NCBI GenBank assembly: GCA_030688365.1
Contig: JAUYIE010000017.1
Location: forward strand, 1 to 18,385
Direction of reading: 5' to 3'
Source: a bacterium
GTDB taxonomy: Bacteria; Patescibacteria; ABY1; JACQRZ01
DNA length: 18,385 nt
Numbering within the stretch: position 1 is the stretch's first letter; each line of letters opens with the position of its first letter. Below, piece after piece: positions 1-7,973 of the stretch. The notes under the pieces are model-generated. The model did not search any database. It worked only from the letters and a program-made list of their open reading frames with translations, and was not told the origin of the DNA. The position numbers and the translations under genes were made by a program.

Positions 1-194
1 TTAACAAATGTTTCTTCGTCAATAACCAAAGGATCATTTGATCTTGCTCTACCCAAATATCTTTGTAATTTATTTGCTAAAAGGCCAGATGAACGACCTT
101 CAGTATGTGGTAACAGCGTCAATAACTCATGTCCATTGACATCACTCATTACCGTAATCAACTCAATTTTTTTTCTATTATTTTCCTCCCGCAT
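1..194 (-). CDS. Unknown protein, N-terminal part only (runs off the left edge)
   Basis: An open frame starts at an ATG at 194 and stays open for 64 codons to the window edge. It begins MREENNRKKIELITVMSDVN and continues with a hydrophilic, mixed-charge sequence. No signal peptide, membrane segment or known motif is visible, and I do not recognise the family. A purine-rich stretch (GGGGGAAAGGAACG) directly precedes the ATG and could serve as the ribosome site, and a plausible promoter lies about 60 bases upstream. Both support a real gene start. The C-terminal part is outside the window, so no function is offered. Confidence 0.55.
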   Translation of the reverse strand, partial: MREENNRKKIELITVMSDVNGHELLTLLPHTEGRSSGLLANKLQRYLGRARSNDPLVIDEETFV

Positions 195-250
195 CGTTCC
201 TTTCCCCCTCTTTCCCTTGTATGTCAAGGCACTATATTCTATTACCTTCC

Positions 251-279
251 ACGATAGCGTGCCATCAGCGTGATGTCAA
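251..279 (-). promoter_or_regulatory. Candidate sigma70-type promoter for the partial gene at the left edge
   Basis: On the minus strand a perfect TTGACA (279-274) is followed after 17 bases by TATCGT (256-251). The -35 box overlaps the left arm of a 7-bp inverted repeat, TGATGTC (271-277) and GACATCA (302-308), which might be an operator. Seen by eye only. Confidence 0.4.
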
Positions 280-329
280 ATGGTAAAACGGTGAGGATTC
301 CGACATCAGTGTGCGCAGTATGACCATAT

Positions 330-358
330 CAAAACAACCCCGTAAAAGGGCTGTTTTG
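330..358 (-). terminator. Rho-independent terminator of the large surface-protein gene
   Basis: Read on the minus strand, CAAAACAGCCC and GGGTTGTTTTG form an 11-bp stem with one G.U pair around a 7-base loop. The 3' arm itself ends in a T-rich run. It sits 19 bases past the stop codon of the 1547-residue surface protein. Confidence 0.65.
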
Positions 359-376
359 AGGTGTTTCTGTGGACGT

Positions 377-3300
377 TTACTTCAACTCACCCACCGTAAT
401 CTTACGAATATCAGCGTTGGTGATACCAAGTCCAAACTTTTGCATAAGCATCAATGCATCAGCAGGGCGACCGAGCGCATAGACCGTATTATCAAGAGGA
501 TTGACGTACCACGCCTCACCTTTTGATTCTACTTGGATAAATATCTTGCCTGCATGCTTTGCGGCAAATACTTTATCAGTCTTGAGTTTCTCTAGATTTG
601 CATCAGTGATACCAATACCAAGTCGTCGCATGAGATCAAGAGCATCAGCAGGGCGACCAAGGAAGTATCGTGATTGATCGGCTGGATTGATATACCACGC
701 CTGTCCCAATGTCTCTACCTGCAAAAGAATACGACCGGAAAGACGTTTGGCCAACGTCGTGTTTATCGTACCTGTCAACGATTTCTCAATCTCAATCACA
801 TTTTCAGTTTCTGCACCCAAGACACGAGGTGAGGGAAATGAAGGAGAAGGAAATGGAATAGGAACAATCGGTGCTTGTGTTGTGGTTGTTGTAGATGGAT
901 TTGATGGGAAAATGATGAGTCCACCACTACCACCTCCAGAGGTAGAAGCCGAGGTCGTTGCTGTTTGGGTATAGGTCACAAACACAGTAAAATGCTTTGT
1001 CCACACAATTAAGTCGCTACCCACATTGATCCTACAATCCGATCCATCGGCCATAGCATCTCCGGCTTCTTGTGTGTTTGCTTTACATGCAGACGTTATA
1101 TTCGTAAATGTTCCACCACGTGACCAACCAACAAATCTATTTGCTTCTCCCTGAAAAGTAATCTTTACTGCTTTGTCAAAAGTAAGTGCAAGATCACCTG
1201 CTCCTATTTCAATGGCGCTGTGTAGGTCTGCGGAAGCAAATCCCTCATCAGGCGTTGGTGCGGTAAAGGTTGTTGTAATCGTCGGTGTGTTAATGATGCC
1301 GTCCCAACCTACTGGACCGGTAACCGTCGTACCAACAGGAATCGTAATAATCACGTTAACATTATCGTTATCAGTGACTGTCTCAACCATTTCATCATCA
1401 ACCACAACCGTTGTTTCTGTAGGTGTGAAATCATCATTGGTAATCGTACATGTTGCTGATCCACCAGCAGGTACTTCTATTTCAGTACAGTTATCGTACT
1501 CTGTCGTATACCCTTCATCTGACACTTCAGTTACAGAATAAGTACCTGGTTCTACGACTATATTGTTTTGTCCATCTGACTCAAAGACTATTGCCTCGCC
1601 ATCATCAATCATGAAAGAGAAATCACTTGCGACACGAGTGCCGTCATCATCGTTGACGACAACTTTTTTGACAATTAATGTTCCTTGTTTTGTGTTGGTA
1701 AACGTACAGATAATATTTGATCCATTGTTTACGGTGATAGTTTTACCAGTTTCAATGGCTTCGCCAACACTTTCATCGTCATAGACACAGCTCACATCCG
1801 CCATATACCACCCGTCAGAAGCTTCCTCTGTTACATCGTATGAACCTTTTTTGAGAGTGATACTTTCAGTGGTTGCTGTATATTCTTGAGTTGTGAGAGA
1901 AAAGGTATCAGAAAATGGCGTTGTCTCACCACTACTGGCGACATTGAAATCAAACGTCCCATTACCACTCGCCTCATCAGTTTCTTTTATAACCGTCAAG
2001 GTTGCGGGCTGGTCATCATTGGTGATGGTACAGGTAGTACTCTGCCCGATAACAAGAGTGATCTCATTGCCTTCCCCTACACTCGCTTCGTTGGTACATT
2101 CCCAACCTCCTGCTGTATATCCTTCCAAACCGCTTTCAGAAAGAGTATATGTCCCTGCCTGAAATGTTTCATCACTAGATACTTGCCCTGCACCGGAAAG
2201 TACTGTTTCGTCTGCGCCATTTTTTGCCATGACAGTAAAATCTGTTGCCACCGCCGTACCACCATCATCATTGATTACTTTTTTTACTAACGTCAGAGAA
2301 GGCGCGATGTCATCATTAGTGATGGTACACTCCCACGCCTTTTGATCTTCAAGTACTACCGTACCGTCTGTAGTTGTATCTTCACCACTGGTGCATACAA
2401 TGCTTGACTGTGTATAATCTAATTCACTTGGATCAACTTCACCGATAGTGTATGTCATCTCATGCTCAAGAAAGTAGGACTGACCAGACTGCGCATACCC
2501 TTCAACTACAGATACGTCTTCATCGCCATTGTTGTATGTCAATGTAAGATTAAAATCTTCTGCTGTCAGATCACCCCCGTTGTCGTTTATAACGGACTTA
2601 ATAACAGTGATCGCGCCGTACCCGTCGGGAATATCACTATTGGTGATGGTACAAGTACTTTCTTCTCCTGCTTGTCCGTTACTTTCCACCGTTATTTGAC
2701 AATTATTATATGAAATCGCATACGCACCTTCGGGAGGTGTTTCCGTAATAGTATATTCGCCTGGATCTACCATAAAATCATTCTCGCCTAACAATGCATC
2801 ATGTGCTTCAATAAATGAAATCGGCTGATCGTCATTTATTTGGAAAGAAAACTGCCCTGCTGTGGCGGTACCACCATTTGGATTTGTGACGATTTTCTTA
2901 ATAAACAAAGAGCCCTGCTTCTGCGCATTGGTGATTGTAATCTCTATATCCTCACCAGCACCGAGGGTTATTTGCGCACCGGCAGTTTCAGAATCCCCAT
3001 CTTGTGAAAATGATACAAAGCCATAATTTTCGTCTGCATCTTCCGTCACTATATAATCACCGGGCACGAGGTTGTCATATGTCACACTTTGATCTTCTCC
3101 CAGAGTATTTCCTTCACCGCCATTCAAATGAGCAGTAAATGTCTGTCCGTCTTCAACATCGGTCGTGCCATCCGGAGCAACTATATCTTTGTAAACAGTA
3201 ATAGAACCTCTATTTGTATCAGTAAACGTACAAACCCAGTTGTCACCGATCTCTGCCGTAAACCCGGCAGAACCTGCAACAGATTGTTCGACCACCGCAA

Positions 3301-5020
3301 ATGAAACACGAAGAATATCTTCTTTAGTACACGAGGTACTATTCAAATCCCACCCTTCTTTTTCCAGTTCGTTGACTGTATAGTGACCCGCTGACAAATC
3401 AAGCTCTTCAAGTGTAACCGTTCCTTCACCGTCTGTAGTCTCTATGCTTGGGTCGTCAAGCACACTGGTATCATCACCGGGGCCGGTCACTGTAAAATCA
3501 AATACGTCATCGCCACCGATAGCAATTTTTTTAATCGTCAAAAGGGGAGCGATGTCGTCATTGATGATCGTACATGTTTTCTCATCGCCCACTGCAAGTG
3601 TACCACTGCAATCACCGTCAAATGACTGATCATAATTATCAACACCACCACTCTCGTCAATACTGAATGCACCTGCATCAAGGGTAATATCCACACCTTC
3701 CTCCGATCCTGCAAATCCCGTATCAGACGTGTTGCCACCCGTCACGTCCATCGTCCAATCACTGGCAAGGGCAGTGCCACCATTATCATTGATTACATGC
3801 TTTTTGATTGTCACAATAGGCGCGATGTCGTCATTTGTGATCGTACAAGTCGCTTCTTGATCATTTGCTATCGTACCGGAACAATCTTCACTATAGCTCA
3901 CGTCATATCCTTCATATACTGTTTCAGTAACCTCGTACTCTCCCGCATCAACATTTACATCATTTTGACCAGATGAGGCATCTTCCTCATCTTCAATAAA
4001 ACTAGTGGAGTCTCCATCGTTTACCATAAAGCTAAAATCTCCAGCCGTTGCAGTGCCTCCATTGTCGTTGATAACTACTTTAACGATATGAAGAAGCGGT
4101 TGAACTTGGATGCCAAACGAGCTACTTGTAGCCGATAGCAACCCATCACTTGAAGCAGTTAAAGTATATCCTGACCCAGCAGTATCAATGCTCAAGCTAT
4201 CAAACGTTGATGTACCAGAAATTGCTGATGTGGCATCACCCCCTGTCAATATGCCGTCTGATGGATTCGTTTCTATCGCGAGCGCTACATCAGAAGTGTC
4301 TGTCGTAGGATTTCCAAATTGGTCCTGAATCTGGACAGTAACAGCAGGAGAAATTGTAGCATCTACCAGACTTGTGGTTGGCTCCTGTAAAAATGCTAGC
4401 TTGCTTGCCTCACCAACGACTTCGGTAAGAATATATGGTGTAGTGTTGGAAAAAAGTGTTCCATTGGTAATAGATGTCCCCGTGATAGTTACTGATCCAC
4501 TTGATAGCGTCGTGCCAATAGTAGGCATGACATAGATATTTTCCCACAAAAGTACATTCTTTGCACCAGTACTTTGACTGGTCACTGTAAATGTAAGACT
4601 TCCAGACGTCATTACCACATCAACAGGTTCATTAACAACCATGTGGTTAATATTTTTGTCTGAATTATTATTATCACCTGCTGAGACTTTTACTGTTACT
4701 GCATAATCAGTATCAAAGATAAAACCATCCGGTACCGTGAGAATAATCGTCCCATTACTACCTTTAATATCTCCTTTTCCTGATTCTGCCATCATCAAGT
4801 CCGACAAATGAGTAGATGACCCACCAACAGCACTCGCAGTGTCTGCCGAAATACTTATAACCGAACTCGATGGAGTAACTGTGGTCGTTTGTGTCGCAGC
4901 CAACCCCGGCGGTGCCAAAAGAAATCCTCCAAACGCTATTGCCATCGCAATACCAAACACCACAAAACCTTTTGATGCTCGCTTTACTCGAGCCAACGCT
5001 CCCATGAGTGCATGATACAT
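377..5020 (-). CDS. Very large secreted stalk-like surface protein with nine SpaA/CnaB-like domains and two C-terminal GRPADAL repeats
   Basis: A 1547-residue exported protein. Residues 17-41 form a signal peptide or anchor after a basic N-terminus. Residues 43-200 are an unassigned beta-rich region. Residues 206-306 resemble an Ig-like domain (PAVTVQIQDQFGNP). Nine prealbumin-like (SpaA/CnaB-type) domains follow at about 309, 402, 493, 605, 703, 802, 908, 1007 and 1112. Each opens with a [LI]xxxK strand, has a central Y/FxxxE and ends near T[IF]TN or TFTD. Most also carry a Cys in that last strand and a second Cys before it. Residues 1203-1352 form another beta domain (GWDGIIN, VGWSRGG, WTKHFTVFVTY), then a Gly/Thr/Pro linker. 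Two copies of a roughly 53-residue domain with AWY[IV]NP and LGRPADAL end the protein. There is no LPXTG sortase signal. A surface stalk or adhesin is likely; the ligand is unknown. A promoter and a 5'-leader hairpin precede it. Confidence 0.85.
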   Translation of the reverse strand: MYHALMGALARVKRASKGFVVFGIAMAIAFGGFLLAPPGLAATQTTTVTPSSSVISISADTASAVGGSSTHLSDLMMAESGKGDIKGSNGTIILTVPDGFIFDTDYAVTVKVSAGDNNNSDKNINHMVVNEPVDVVMTSGSLTFTVTSQSTGAKNVLLWENIYVMPTIGTTLSSGSVTITGTSITNGTLFSNTTPYILTEVVGEASKLAFLQEPTTSLVDATISPAVTVQIQDQFGNPTTDTSDVALAIETNPSDGILTGGDATSAISGTSTFDSLSIDTAGSGYTLTASSDGLLSATSSSFGIQVQPLLHIVKVVINDNGGTATAGDFSFMVNDGDSTSFIEDEEDASSGQNDVNVDAGEYEVTETVYEGYDVSYSEDCSGTIANDQEATCTITNDDIAPIVTIKKHVINDNGGTALASDWTMDVTGGNTSDTGFAGSEEGVDITLDAGAFSIDESGGVDNYDQSFDGDCSGTLAVGDEKTCTIINDDIAPLLTIKKIAIGGDDVFDFTVTGPGDDTSVLDDPSIETTDGEGTVTLEELDLSAGHYTVNELEKEGWDLNSTSCTKEDILRVSFAVVEQSVAGSAGFTAEIGDNWVCTFTDTNRGSITVYKDIVAPDGTTDVEDGQTFTAHLNGGEGNTLGEDQSVTYDNLVPGDYIVTEDADENYGFVSFSQDGDSETAGAQITLGAGEDIEITITNAQKQGSLFIKKIVTNPNGGTATAGQFSFQINDDQPISFIEAHDALLGENDFMVDPGEYTITETPPEGAYAISYNNCQITVESNGQAGEESTCTITNSDIPDGYGAITVIKSVINDNGGDLTAEDFNLTLTYNNGDEDVSVVEGYAQSGQSYFLEHEMTYTIGEVDPSELDYTQSSIVCTSGEDTTTDGTVVLEDQKAWECTITNDDIAPSLTLVKKVINDDGGTAVATDFTVMAKNGADETVLSGAGQVSSDETFQAGTYTLSESGLEGYTAGGWECTNEASVGEGNEITLVIGQSTTCTITNDDQPATLTVIKETDEASGNGTFDFNVASSGETTPFSDTFSLTTQEYTATTESITLKKGSYDVTEEASDGWYMADVSCVYDDESVGEAIETGKTITVNNGSNIICTFTNTKQGTLIVKKVVVNDDDGTRVASDFSFMIDDGEAIVFESDGQNNIVVEPGTYSVTEVSDEGYTTEYDNCTEIEVPAGGSATCTITNDDFTPTETTVVVDDEMVETVTDNDNVNVIITIPVGTTVTGPVGWDGIINTPTITTTFTAPTPDEGFASADLHSAIEIGAGDLALTFDKAVKITFQGEANRFVGWSRGGTFTNITSACKANTQEAGDAMADGSDCRINVGSDLIVWTKHFTVFVTYTQTATTSASTSGGGSGGLIIFPSNPSTTTTTQAPIVPIPFPSPSFPSPRVLGAETENVIEIEKSLTGTINTTLAKRLSGRILLQVETLGQAWYINPADQSRYFLGRPADALDLMRRLGIGITDANLEKLKTDKVFAAKHAGKIFIQVESKGEAWYVNPLDNTVYALGRPADALMLMQKFGLGITNADIRKITVGELK

Positions 5021-5108
5021 ATAGGTACTCTTTTAAATGGCCTATTTAGGTAAGGCCGCATAAATAAAAACCCATACCCTGTGGATAAAATAAAATTTTG
5101 TTACTCAT

Positions 5109-5136
5109 ACTTTACTCTCACCCCCTGCCCTGTCAA
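5109..5136 (-). promoter_or_regulatory. Candidate promoter of the large surface-protein gene
   Basis: A perfect TTGACA (5136-5131), a 16-base spacer and TAAAGT (5114-5109) on the minus strand, just after the stop codon of the CAP gene. The predicted leader of about 80 bases contains a 5-bp hairpin, GGCCT/AGGCC (5039-5057), about 20 bases before the ATG, which could affect translation. Confidence 0.45.
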
Positions 5137-5148
5137 GATTTTTTAAAA

Positions 5149-6432
5149 TCAAATCACATACAGCACACACGCAAGCACAATCACTGCCAATGAATGGGCA
5201 AGTACGGTCGGATGCTTCAGGCGAAGTTTCACAAAAAATACGTTGAGTAGGAGAGTCGCTCCCAAAAAGACTATAAAGTAAAGATAAAATCGTCGCACCG
5301 AATCACCAAGATTGCCAACATTGAGCACTCCCAAAAATGTTGCGACCTTATTTTTCTGTTCTGTAAAGCCATACAGATTTTGTAGTGACGTACTGGGGGC
5401 AAGCACCGCTACTGACTTACTCACAGGGGCTGACTGTGTATTTCCCGCGACTACAACCAAATCTTCACCATTTGTATCATATTCCTTTGTGTTGACTGGA
5501 ATCGTGGCAGTCCATTGATTTTTATCGGTATTTTGATCCTTCACCGCCGATTTTGTAAATACTACCTCTTGCCCTGCCACTTGTCCTTGTACGGATGTCG
5601 CGTTATCAACAGCGATTTTTACATTATATTCCCCCCTATCCTCCTTGATTGCTATCACATCATCGTGTATTTGCGGACTGTTTGGATTATTTGGTGCCGT
5701 ATCTATCGTCAATACAGGTTCGGCTTTTTTAATAACAGCGACGGGCTTTGGTCCAGTCTTTGACGGTGTTGTAGTCGGTGAGGGTGCCGTTGCCACACTT
5801 TCTTCTCTTGCTACCACTGGTTTTCCAAAAAATTGCACGACAAATGTGGACGGTGCACCTTCAAACTCACCGGAAGCCACCCCCACGCCAATCTCGGTAT
5901 ATTCCGGTTTCACGATATTTTTCTTGTGTGTAGGACTTGCCAGCCATCCATCGCTGACACCTTCAGCCGAATCATAGTGCACAGCGAGGTTTTCTCCCGC
6001 GTATTGATACGCATACCCAACATTATCAATCCATGTGTCAAATGTCGCTCCACCCGGTCCTGTGTGACTAAAATATTGTTTGGCGACCATATCTTGCGCT
6101 TTTTGCTGTGCGGCTTGTACAAGAGCGTTACTGACCTTCAATACCCCCAATGCAAGATTTTGTCGCGTCTGATTAGTAAGACTCACAATATTTGCCGGTG
6201 TGATACCGCTGGCAAATATGCTGGAATACGGCAATGATACCGTCCAGACGATTGCCAACACCTTGAGTAACACCAATATCGCGCTAAAACCAAAAAGAAC
6301 GTGATGTTGCAAAACATGCGGATGATAATTATTCCCTTTGTGAGGAATGAAATGATTCTTGAGTTCGCGTTTGACCGTTTTTGCGTGGTGGAAAAGACGC
6401 GATGTGTTTTTTCGAGGCATATTCAGAAACAA
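5149..6432 (-). CDS. CAP-domain (SCP/PR1, YkwD-like) membrane-anchored protein
   Basis: A 427-residue protein. A basic, His-rich N-terminus leads into a membrane segment (about 46-67). A CAP domain spans about 82-205, with the family motifs YFSHTGPGG (H123), AGENLA (E147), SPTHKKNI (H169) and EIGVGVA (E180), the four positions usually lining the CAP cleft. A Pro/Thr linker (205-235), a possible beta-sandwich (about 240-345) and two C-terminal membrane helices (about 381-400 and 408-427) follow. The CAP domain should face outside the membrane. Bacterial CAP proteins are widespread, but their activity is mostly unknown. The first codon used here is TTG; an ATG four codons later (6420) is equally possible, and no well-placed Shine-Dalgarno decides between them. 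It lies upstream of the giant surface protein in the same direction, so both may belong to one envelope structure. Confidence 0.85.
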   Translation of the reverse strand: MFLNMPRKNTSRLFHHAKTVKRELKNHFIPHKGNNYHPHVLQHHVLFGFSAILVLLKVLAIVWTVSLPYSSIFASGITPANIVSLTNQTRQNLALGVLKVSNALVQAAQQKAQDMVAKQYFSHTGPGGATFDTWIDNVGYAYQYAGENLAVHYDSAEGVSDGWLASPTHKKNIVKPEYTEIGVGVASGEFEGAPSTFVVQFFGKPVVAREESVATAPSPTTTPSKTGPKPVAVIKKAEPVLTIDTAPNNPNSPQIHDDVIAIKEDRGEYNVKIAVDNATSVQGQVAGQEVVFTKSAVKDQNTDKNQWTATIPVNTKEYDTNGEDLVVVAGNTQSAPVSKSVAVLAPSTSLQNLYGFTEQKNKVATFLGVLNVGNLGDSVRRFYLYFIVFLGATLLLNVFFVKLRLKHPTVLAHSLAVIVLACVLYVI

Positions 6433-6451
6433 GCGTTATATTGCCTCTTTT

Positions 6452-6480
6452 AGTATATCAACAATCCGCGAATCGGTAAA
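6452..6480 (-). promoter_or_regulatory. Candidate promoter of the CAP-domain gene
   Basis: TTTACC (6480-6475), a 17-base spacer and TATACT (6457-6452) on the minus strand. Transcription would begin near 6445, leaving a leader of only 13 bases to the TTG start or 25 to the ATG. Confidence 0.45.
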
Positions 6481-6610
6481 AACAACTTCCGCGATGTATA
6501 TCAAAAAAATATAAAACTTAAAATAGGGGAGTAGTACACTTTTTTACAGAGTTATATATATAATTGCATCAAAAATAGACACAGAAACATCTTCTCTCCC
6601 AATAAATATT

Positions 6611-6653
6611 AAAAGGGGACTAATATTGTGCGACGCATATAATGTCTCCTCTT
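6611..6653. terminator. Hairpin, possible terminator, upstream of the PAP2 gene
   Basis: AGGGGAC (6614-6620) pairs with GTCTCCT (6644-6650) with one G.T pair, extended by two A-T pairs after a mismatch, around a 23-base loop. On the minus strand the stem has one mismatch but is followed by TTTTAATATTTATT; on the plus strand it is followed by CTTTTC. It could insulate the two promoters or end a short transcript. Confidence 0.3.
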
Positions 6654-6700
6654 TTCATTCCTCCTGACAGCACTACATAATTTAAAAAAAATAAAACCTA

Positions 6701-6729
6701 TTGTTTTCATCCTAAAGCGACGATATACT
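6701..6729 (+). promoter_or_regulatory. Candidate promoter of the PAP2-like gene
   Basis: TTGTTT (6701-6706), a 17-base spacer and TATACT (6724-6729). Transcription would begin near 6736, giving a leader of about 13 bases before the ATG at 6749, in which no Shine-Dalgarno is visible. Confidence 0.5.
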
Positions 6730-6748
6730 GTGATTATATCCGTATTAT

Positions 6749-7429
6749 ATGCATAATTTGAGACAATATTATACCCAGATAATCGCCCGCGCGCATTATC
6801 ATCACAAAAAACACTGGATCCCCAAAAATATTCGTTCATTTATAATCGGTGCCCTCTTTTTGTTGATAGCTCTCTATGCTCAACATTTGGCAAACACATA
6901 CGTTGTTGCCTTGCAGGGTGTTGCCGTGGATGATTTACTCTTAAGCCATTTACCACTCTTAAATATAGGTGGTTTTCTTATCCAATTTAGTTTATCAATC
7001 GCGATACTTATTATTTTATGTTTTGTTTATAAGCCAAAATACCTGAATTTTGGATTGCGTGCGCTTGCGCTTTTTATTCTCATACGATCTTTTTTTATCA
7101 TTTTAACCCACTTAGGCGCAAATCCTCAACAGATCGTACTCTCACCTTCTGACATTGGGTTTGGACTCTATAATCTGATGTTTAATACCAGCAATGATTA
7201 TTTCTTTTCTGGACACACTGGCATGCCCTTTCTCATGGGGCTTATTGTCTGGCACGAACGCGTGTGGCGATATATTTTCCTCATCACGACACTCACTATG
7301 GGCGTTACTATGCTCATTGCCCGTATGCATTATTCTATTGACGTGCTAGCTGCGCCGTTTATCACATTTAGTATCTTTTGCATAGCTCGATTTATTTTCC
7401 CCCATTCATACCATCTTACAAAAGGATAG
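6749..7429 (+). CDS. PAP2-superfamily membrane protein, sphingomyelin-synthase-like (PAP2_C type)
   Basis: A 226-residue polytopic membrane protein with about six hydrophobic segments (roughly 30-50, 68-92, 100-118, 156-167, 172-190 and 197-215). Two catalytic motifs of the PAP2_C branch are clear: NDYFFSGHTG (SGHT near residues 153-156) and HYSIDVLAA, which supply the nucleophilic His and the charge-relay His/Asp. In the sphingomyelin synthase family these motifs catalyse transfer of a phospho-head group between lipids; related PAP2 enzymes hydrolyse lipid phosphates. A membrane-lipid or undecaprenyl-type phosphate substrate is therefore likely, but the substrate cannot be read from the sequence. 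The His-rich N-terminus (YHHKKHW) is unusual. It is the only plus-strand gene here and its last 14 bases overlap the convergent DUF6580 gene. Confidence 0.8.
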   Translation: MHNLRQYYTQIIARAHYHHKKHWIPKNIRSFIIGALFLLIALYAQHLANTYVVALQGVAVDDLLLSHLPLLNIGGFLIQFSLSIAILIILCFVYKPKYLNFGLRALALFILIRSFFIILTHLGANPQQIVLSPSDIGFGLYNLMFNTSNDYFFSGHTGMPFLMGLIVWHERVWRYIFLITTLTMGVTMLIARMHYSIDVLAAPFITFSIFCIARFIFPHSYHLTKG

Positions 7430-7970
7430 ATTCCGATGGTTTGCTTTGCACACACGACGATCGGGCATGATAGGCACGAGAAATGATGCGTACACCTTCA
7501 ATCGCACCCAACAAAATCATAGTGTATACGACATCGCCGATAAGCATATTTCGGAAAAAAGGCACACCAAGCTCATAGGCATATAGCAAACCGCCGATAT
7601 TTTTGACGTACCAAGGTGAAAAAAGCCACACCGTAAAGTTTGTAACAAGATAAAATAATGCAGACGAACTTAATACTACTAGCCCAGTGGGTACAACACC
7701 AGGATACTTTCGCGTTATCGCACTCAATATACTGATCAAGGCAAATGAAAGATACACACTTGCAAGAATTTTCCAGTTATAAAAACCAATGATAGCGTCA
7801 GAAAAAAACATGGCCGTAATCGGAATACATACTGCCCACCATTTTCCCACATATTTACTCCCCGTTACCGCAATCGCGGTAATAGGTGTCATATTGGGAA
7901 TATGAGGCACAAGACGTCCCATGGTCCCTATACCAACAAGCCCGATAATTGCAAGAATTTTTTTAAACAT
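7416..7970 (-). CDS. DUF6580-family membrane protein, putative ECF-type S component (cobalamin suggested by context)
   Basis: A 184-residue membrane protein with about five to six helices. The N-terminal GRLVPHIPNMTPITAIAV, the FSDAIIGFYNW segment and the later LVTNFTVWLFSPWY and GVPFFRNMLIGDVVY segments match my memory of DUF6580, a family resembling substrate-binding (S) components of energy-coupling factor transporters. S components bind a vitamin in the membrane and work with shared T and A subunits encoded elsewhere; none is present in this window. It is the last gene of the unit nrdJ - adenosyltransferase - DUF4430 - DUF6580, 3 bases after the DUF4430 stop codon. That context points to cobalamin or a precursor as substrate. 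The family assignment is fairly sure; the substrate is inference. Confidence 0.75.
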   Translation of the reverse strand: MFKKILAIIGLVGIGTMGRLVPHIPNMTPITAIAVTGSKYVGKWWAVCIPITAMFFSDAIIGFYNWKILASVYLSFALISILSAITRKYPGVVPTGLVVLSSSALFYLVTNFTVWLFSPWYVKNIGGLLYAYELGVPFFRNMLIGDVVYTMILLGAIEGVRIISRAYHARSSCVQSKPSESILL

Positions 7971-7973
7971 AGT

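Larger units (their letters stand above)
6433..6748. other. Divergent intergenic region, AT-rich, with promoters on both sides and a hairpin
   Basis: These 316 bases separate the divergently transcribed CAP and PAP2 genes. They hold a leftward promoter (6452-6480), a rightward promoter (6701-6729), a consensus TATAAT (6559-6564) with no good -35 box, and a hairpin (6611-6653). A frame on the minus strand crosses part of it but overlaps the PAP2 gene and has no coding character. No convincing gene is seen. Confidence 0.6.

Noticed and set aside
687..4328. Several open frames of 70-134 codons on the plus strand opposite the giant surface protein
   Set aside because: They are antisense to a clearly coding, repetitive gene; they repeat the composition of its complement and show no start signals or known domains.
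6609..6839. A 76-codon frame on the minus strand across the PAP2 start
   Set aside because: It overlaps the conserved PAP2 gene and the promoter, shows no conserved motif and runs through a hairpin.
7410..7440. Bidirectional terminator between the convergent PAP2 and DUF6580 genes
   Set aside because: ACCATC/GATGGT pair over only 6 bp with a 19-base loop and no T run; too weak to call.
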